From positions 1 through 8,432 of the forward strand of contig MGDB01000037.1 of assembly GCA_001790645.1 (NCBI GenBank): DNA of 8,432 bases, written 5' to 3'. The number at the start of each line of letters is the position of its first letter. The stretch's first letter is position 1. The notes under the pieces are model-generated. The model ran no database searches and was not told the DNA's origin. It saw nothing but the letters and a program-made list of their open reading frames with translations. Shown one piece after another: positions 6,865-8,432 of this stretch. This DNA comes from Candidatus Schekmanbacteria bacterium GWA2_38_11 (GTDB taxonomy: Bacteria; Schekmanbacteria; GWA2-38-11). Made by a program: the position numbers and the translations under genes.

Positions 6865-8432
6865 CTGCTTAAATCCTCTATCTCTTTTTTTAGAACACTA
6901 TTTTCCGGTTCAACTTTTGAATATTTTTTAAAAACCTCTAATGCATTAACCTTATCACCTTTAGCTTTATATGCTAAACCAAGATTCCAATAAGCTTTAT
7001 AAAACTTTGGATCAGTTTTAACAACCTCTTTGAATTCCTTTATAGCCTCATCAAATTCTCCTTTTAAATAATATACATTACCTAAATTTAGTTTTGCCAT
7101 TATATTATTGCTATTATAGCCCAGGGCCTTCTCAAAAGAATCCTCTGCCTTATTATACACGTCATCCATCAACTGAATTGCTCCAAGGTTATAATAGCTG
7201 TCAGAGAGCTTCTTTTTTATTTCTTTGGCTTTTACCAGGTCTTTCATTTCCTCATTCATTTCTTCTCTCTGTTTTATGACCTTAATCAGTACTCCCCTCA
7301 TAAGTTCATCATCAGGCTTCAGGCTCAGCGCTTTTTCATATTCAATAACTGCTTCATCAAGCAGTCCCATTTTTTTATATGTTGTCCCGAGGTTAAAATA
7401 TGCTGCATCAAGTTTGGGGTTAATTTTTATAGCAATCTCTAATTCTCTGATGCCGTCCCTGAAGTTGTTAAACCTTGAAAATACTGTTCCGAGATTGGCA
7501 TGAGCCTTAATATGAAAAGGATCTATCTCTATAGCTCTCCTGTAAGCAGCAATGGCTTCATTAAACATCTCCTTTTTTTCATAACCTACTCCTAAGTTCA
7601 AAAATGCCCTTGCATTTAAAGGAGATTTTTTCACAGTATCTTCCCAAAGACTTAACCAATCACTCCACACCAGATTTCGTTGATATGTGGCGATTGAGAA
7701 AAATAAAATGATTAATGCCGAACAAAATGCAGCCCAAAAACTGTAGAAACGGGTCTTTACCTGCCTGCCGGCAGGCAGGGACCCTGTTAATAAATCCCCC
7801 CATCCCCCCCCTTTATTAAAGGGGGGTAAGGGGGGATTAGGTCTGTTTCTACGAGTACCTCTTATATGTAATTTAACCTCAGTCAAGGTTTTTCCATTAG
7901 GCTTCCAATAATTGAAAAAGGACAGAACTTGTCCCCTACTGAGGATTTGATAAAGAGACATGGAAAGGAAAATTGAAAACCCTATTGACGGAAGATAAAG
8001 CCACCGTTCACTCATCACATCCTCAAGAGGGATAACTGATGTTGGAGAAAGGGTGATAAAAAACCAGAGAACAGAGAAAGAAATCTCCCTGCGGTTTTTA
8101 AAATATATAAAGGCTAAGCAGAGAATAAACAAAATTATGCCTGAGGAGAAAAGGGTATTAAAATCAAAACTCTTCGTTAAAGAAAAATAACGGTCAACGT
8201 TAAGATTAACAGGAAGGAAAAGGAGCTTTATATAAGATACTGTTACATTAATCTGGGTTAAAAGATTTATGTAATAATCCCGTGTAAATGCGGGGTGAAG
8301 GAAAGAACCAACAGTGAAATATCTTACAATAAAAGCCATAAGAATTATTACAAGAAAAGGGAGATAAAAGATTTTATTTTTAAATAGATAAGAGAAGAAA
8401 AAAGATGAAGCTATCCTAAATCTGTAGAAACG
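6861..8432 (-). CDS. TMTC-like membrane protein with C-terminal TPR repeats, 5' partial
   Basis: The frame runs open to the window edge: 31 further codons precede the ATG at 8339 and encode part of a membrane helix (FYLPFLVIIL leading into MAFIVRYF). That ATG is therefore internal and the N-terminal half is missing. Numbering from it, helices lie at about 28-45, 65-79, 87-104, 113-134 and 198-219. FSVLWFFITLSPTSVIPLED followed by ERWLYLPSIG (111-120) and YQRNLVWSDWLSLWED (219-234) are typical of bacterial relatives of TMTC O-mannosyltransferases, which join a GT-C core to TPRs. TPR motifs follow at about 242-275, 276-309, 310-343, 379-412, 413-446 and 447-480. The 344-378 spacer is a charged, Lys/Glu-rich helix about one TPR long, possibly a decayed repeat. 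Residues 164-199 are encoded by a palindromic element (7743-7852) and have no counterpart in the family as I know it. This is the first visible gene of the operon. Glycosyltransferase activity is inferred; the TPR part is certain. Confidence 0.85.
   Translation of the reverse strand, partial: RFYRFRIASSFFFSYLFKNKIFYLPFLVIILMAFIVRYFTVGSFLHPAFTRDYYINLLTQINVTVSYIKLLFLPVNLNVDRYFSLTKSFDFNTLFSSGIILFILCLAFIYFKNRREISFSVLWFFITLSPTSVIPLEDVMSERWLYLPSIGFSIFLSMSLYQILSRGQVLSFFNYWKPNGKTLTEVKLHIRGTRRNRPNPPLPPFNKGGGWGDLLTGSLPAGRQVKTRFYSFWAAFCSALIILFFSIATYQRNLVWSDWLSLWEDTVKKSPLNARAFLNLGVGYEKKEMFNEAIAAYRRAIEIDPFHIKAHANLGTVFSRFNNFRDGIRELEIAIKINPKLDAAYFNLGTTYKKMGLLDEAVIEYEKALSLKPDDELMRGVLIKVIKQREEMNEEMKDLVKAKEIKKKLSDSYYNLGAIQLMDDVYNKAEDSFEKALGYNSNNIMAKLNLGNVYYLKGEFDEAIKEFKEVVKTDPKFYKAYWNLGLAYKAKGDKVNALEVFKKYSKVEPENSVLKKEIEDLSR
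6874..6879 (-). promoter_or_regulatory. Ribosome binding site of the sulfatase-fold gene
   Basis: AGAGGA on the minus strand lies nine bases before the ATG at 6864, inside the end of the upstream TPR gene. It supports that ATG as the start and fits translation coupled through the ATGA overlap. Confidence 0.7.
7760..7779. repeat. Perfect 20-bp palindrome, with outer arms
   Basis: The arms are CCTGCCTGCC (7760-7769) and GGCAGGCAGG (7770-7779). Outer arms GGGTC (7751-7755) and GACCC (7780-7784) extend it, leaving a four-base TTTA bulge (7756-7759) on the left. In the minus-strand frame it encodes LPAGRQ. From memory, the same palindrome recurs in many uncultured bacterial genomes. Confidence 0.85.
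7793..7838. repeat. C-rich/G-rich imperfect inverted repeat
   Basis: AATCCCCCC (7793-7801) pairs with GGGGGGATT (7830-7838). Inside it, a run of eight C (7804-7811) plus TTTA pairs with TAAA and a run of six G (7821-7826), with almost no loop. The inner spacers AT and TAA are unpaired. In the TPR gene's frame this encodes NPPLPPFNKGGGWGD. Confidence 0.8.
8422..8432. repeat. 11-bp direct copy of the element's left terminus, at the window edge
   Basis: CTGTAGAAACG at 8422-8432 is identical to 7741-7751, the left terminus of the composite element plus two flanking bases. Both lie in the same reading frame of the TPR gene, giving RFYR at the edge and RFYS inside. It may be the first bases of a second element copy, or chance. 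Confidence 0.45.

Larger units (their letters stand above)
7743..7852. repeat. Composite palindromic (MITE/REP-like) element inserted in frame in the TPR gene
   Basis: This 110-bp stretch starts with GTAGAAAC (7743-7750) and ends with GTTTCTAC (7845-7852). The two ends, read inwards, match at 11 of 14 positions (GTAGAAACgGgtCT against GTAGAAACaGacCT). Inside are two strong GC-rich inverted repeats in otherwise AT-rich DNA. On the minus strand it is read without a stop as a Pro/Gly-rich peptide (PPLPPFNKGG, then LPAGRQV). No clear target-site duplication is visible. The boundaries are my inference from the terminal repeats. Confidence 0.65.

Noticed and set aside
7225..7503. Open frame on the plus strand (92 aa), Ser-rich
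   Set aside because: It is antisense to the TPR repeats and reflects their codon pattern.
7743..7852. CRISPR repeat or tRNA-like structure
   Set aside because: There is a single unit with no spacer series, and the folds are simple hairpins without a cloverleaf.

Overview
The window is AT-rich bacterial DNA that is almost entirely coding. It holds five protein genes, two of them cut by the window edges. I see no tRNA, rRNA, CRISPR array, transposase or phage gene. All five products are envelope-type proteins: four are polytopic membrane proteins and one is a polyprenyl-phosphate sugar synthase-like glycosyltransferase. Large membrane-bound glycosyltransferase/TPR proteins, fused membrane spermidine-synthase-like proteins and short GC-rich palindromes inside genes together resemble uncultured bacteria of the Deltaproteobacteria / Nitrospirae / Omnitrophica / Schekmanbacteria kind. 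That assignment is a guess from gene style only.

Layout: (1) 1-687, plus strand, is the C-terminal part of a family 2 glycosyltransferase of the dolichyl-phosphate glucose synthase (ALG5) type. (2) 688-799 is a short convergent gap with no convincing terminator. (3) 800-3235, minus strand, is an 811-residue membrane protein with a central spermidine-synthase-like (SAM-fold) domain. It lacks the usual catalytic Asp. (4) 3236-3391 is an AT-rich gap that may hold the promoter of the previous gene. (5) 3392-8432, minus strand, is a tight three-gene operon read from right to left: a GT-C/TMTC-like membrane protein with C-terminal TPRs (open at the window edge), a seven-helix membrane protein with a sulfatase-fold domain, and a 420-residue GT-C-like membrane glycosyltransferase. 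Both junctions are 4-base stop/start overlaps (ATGA and GTGA), which suggests translational coupling.

How they may work together (inference): the ALG5-like enzyme could make a lipid-phosphate sugar on the cytoplasmic face. The two GT-C-like proteins could use such donors outside the membrane. The sulfatase-fold protein has Thr where true sulfatases have Cys or Ser, so it could add or remove a phospho-substituent on the same glycan or protein. The TPR tail could hold acceptor proteins, as proposed for eukaryotic TMTC O-mannosyltransferases.

The most unusual sequence feature is a 110-bp composite palindromic element at 7743-7852 inside the TPR gene. It is bounded by imperfect inverted repeats (GTAGAAAC...GTTTCTAC), contains two strong GC-rich inverted repeats, and is read through in frame as a low-complexity loop between two membrane helices. 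An 11-base copy of one terminus lies exactly at the right edge of the window, hinting that another copy may begin there.
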